DNA of 64,000 nt from assembly GCF_031877795.1 (NCBI RefSeq), contig NC_133971.1, positions 66,896,463 through 66,960,462 on the forward strand, given 5' to 3'. The notes beneath the pieces were generated by a model. That model saw nothing but the letters and a program-made list of their open reading frames with translations. It searched no databases and had not been told where the DNA came from. Each line of letters starts with the position of its first letter. The first letter of the stretch is position 1. The stretch is from Strix aluco (Eukaryota > Chordata > Aves > Strigiformes > Strigidae). The position numbers and the translations under genes are program-made. This document shows, piece by piece, positions 63,340-64,000 of this stretch.

Positions 63340-63955
63340 GGCCTTGGCCACAACGAAGGCCCACTCTCTCCTGGGCTGTATGAACAGAAGCATGGCCAGT
63401 CGGTCGAGGGAGGAGATAATCCCCCTCTGCCCAGCACTCAGGAGACAACAGCTCTGTAGTTTGTCAGGTTTTGGCACCCCCAGCAGAAGAAACACATCAA
63501 TAAACTGGAGCAAGTTCAGATGAGGGCATCAAGGGCACCGAGGTGTCCTGGGCTGCAGCATTGTCCTGTCCTGCAGGCTGAGGGGCAAGGGCTGGTTCAG
63601 CCTAGGGAAGGCACTGTTCAGGGGGCACCAAAGAACAGCCCTCCAAAGCCTGTGTGTCTGTCATCAAGAAGACAGGGCCAGGGTCTTCACAGCAGTGCCT
63701 AGTGGGCAAGACAAGAGACAATGGGAATAAGTTGAATTGGGAGGCTGAGACTCTTTTCCCCCTGAGGACAGTTGAACAGTGGAGCAGGCTGATTGCCCAG
63801 GGAGGCTGTGCAGGCTCCATCCTTGCAGGGTTGCAATTCCCAATGGGACAAAGCCCTCAGAGACCTGTTCTGAGCTCCCTTGTGACCCTGCTGCAAGCAG
63901 GAGACATCCTGAGATCCCTTTTGGGCTGTATTGTCCTATGATACTATCATTTTAA
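63340..63955 (+). mobile_element. Old CR1 LINE 3' fragment, sense orientation
   Basis: The text follows the CR1 ORF2 C-terminal region and 3' UTR in sense. Landmarks are the CTGGGCTGTATGAACAGAAG block near 63,375, GTTCAGCCTAGGGAAGG near 63,596, a degenerate AAGAAGACAGGGCCAGG block near 63,666, GGAGCAGGCTGATTGCCC at 63,781 and GTGACCCTGCTGCAAGCAG near 63,882. It closes with a remnant of the tail (CCTATGATACTATCA). Many small indels and stops mean no frame survives. Its upstream border is vague. It begins a few hundred bases outside the GADD45G CpG island and about 0.55 kb upstream of the inferred start of transcription. Confidence 0.8.
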
Positions 63956-64000
63956 AATTTTTTTTCCCAGCAAATAGGGATTTTTTTTCAGTTAAGCTTT

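Overview
The window looks like nuclear DNA of a bird. Three things support this: several CR1 retrotransposon copies carrying the avian-type 3' tail of 8-bp ATTCTGTG-like repeats; a solo endogenous retroviral LTR of a kind I recognise from bird genomes; and one intron-containing gene that is a clear vertebrate GADD45G orthologue. There is no operon, no run of long open frames and no CRISPR array. The species cannot be named from this sequence.

Layout. Bases 1 to about 61,060 form one long gene-free tract. It holds only repeats, low-complexity runs and a few motif-dense stretches that could be conserved non-coding elements (about 22.7-23.0 kb, 25.65-25.98 kb, 60.5-60.7 kb). The recognisable repeats are a decayed MIR-like SINE (about 3.1 kb), two fairly well-preserved antisense CR1 3' ends (36.0-36.7 kb and 38.0-38.9 kb), a solo LTR (40.0-40.7 kb) and an older antisense CR1 (45.5-46.2 kb). 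At the right end lies GADD45G on the minus strand: four coding exons between 61,642 and 62,707 encode an intact 159-residue protein. Its promoter and start sit in a CpG island (about 62.1-63.1 kb). A further old CR1, in sense orientation, lies just upstream of the island (about 63.34-63.95 kb).

How the parts work together. The only protein gene is a small stress- and differentiation-induced signalling adaptor. Its compact promoter shows a TATA box, an inverted CCAAT box, an octamer-like site, a CACGTG E-box and tandem CCACGCCCC boxes. The 61 kb of gene-free DNA downstream is what one would expect to hold distal regulatory DNA for a developmentally regulated gene, but that is inference. I found no new multi-gene system. 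The most distinctive structural observation is a CR1 copy that appears to have inserted into one arm of a perfect 11-bp inverted repeat and is flanked by a 7-bp target-site duplication.
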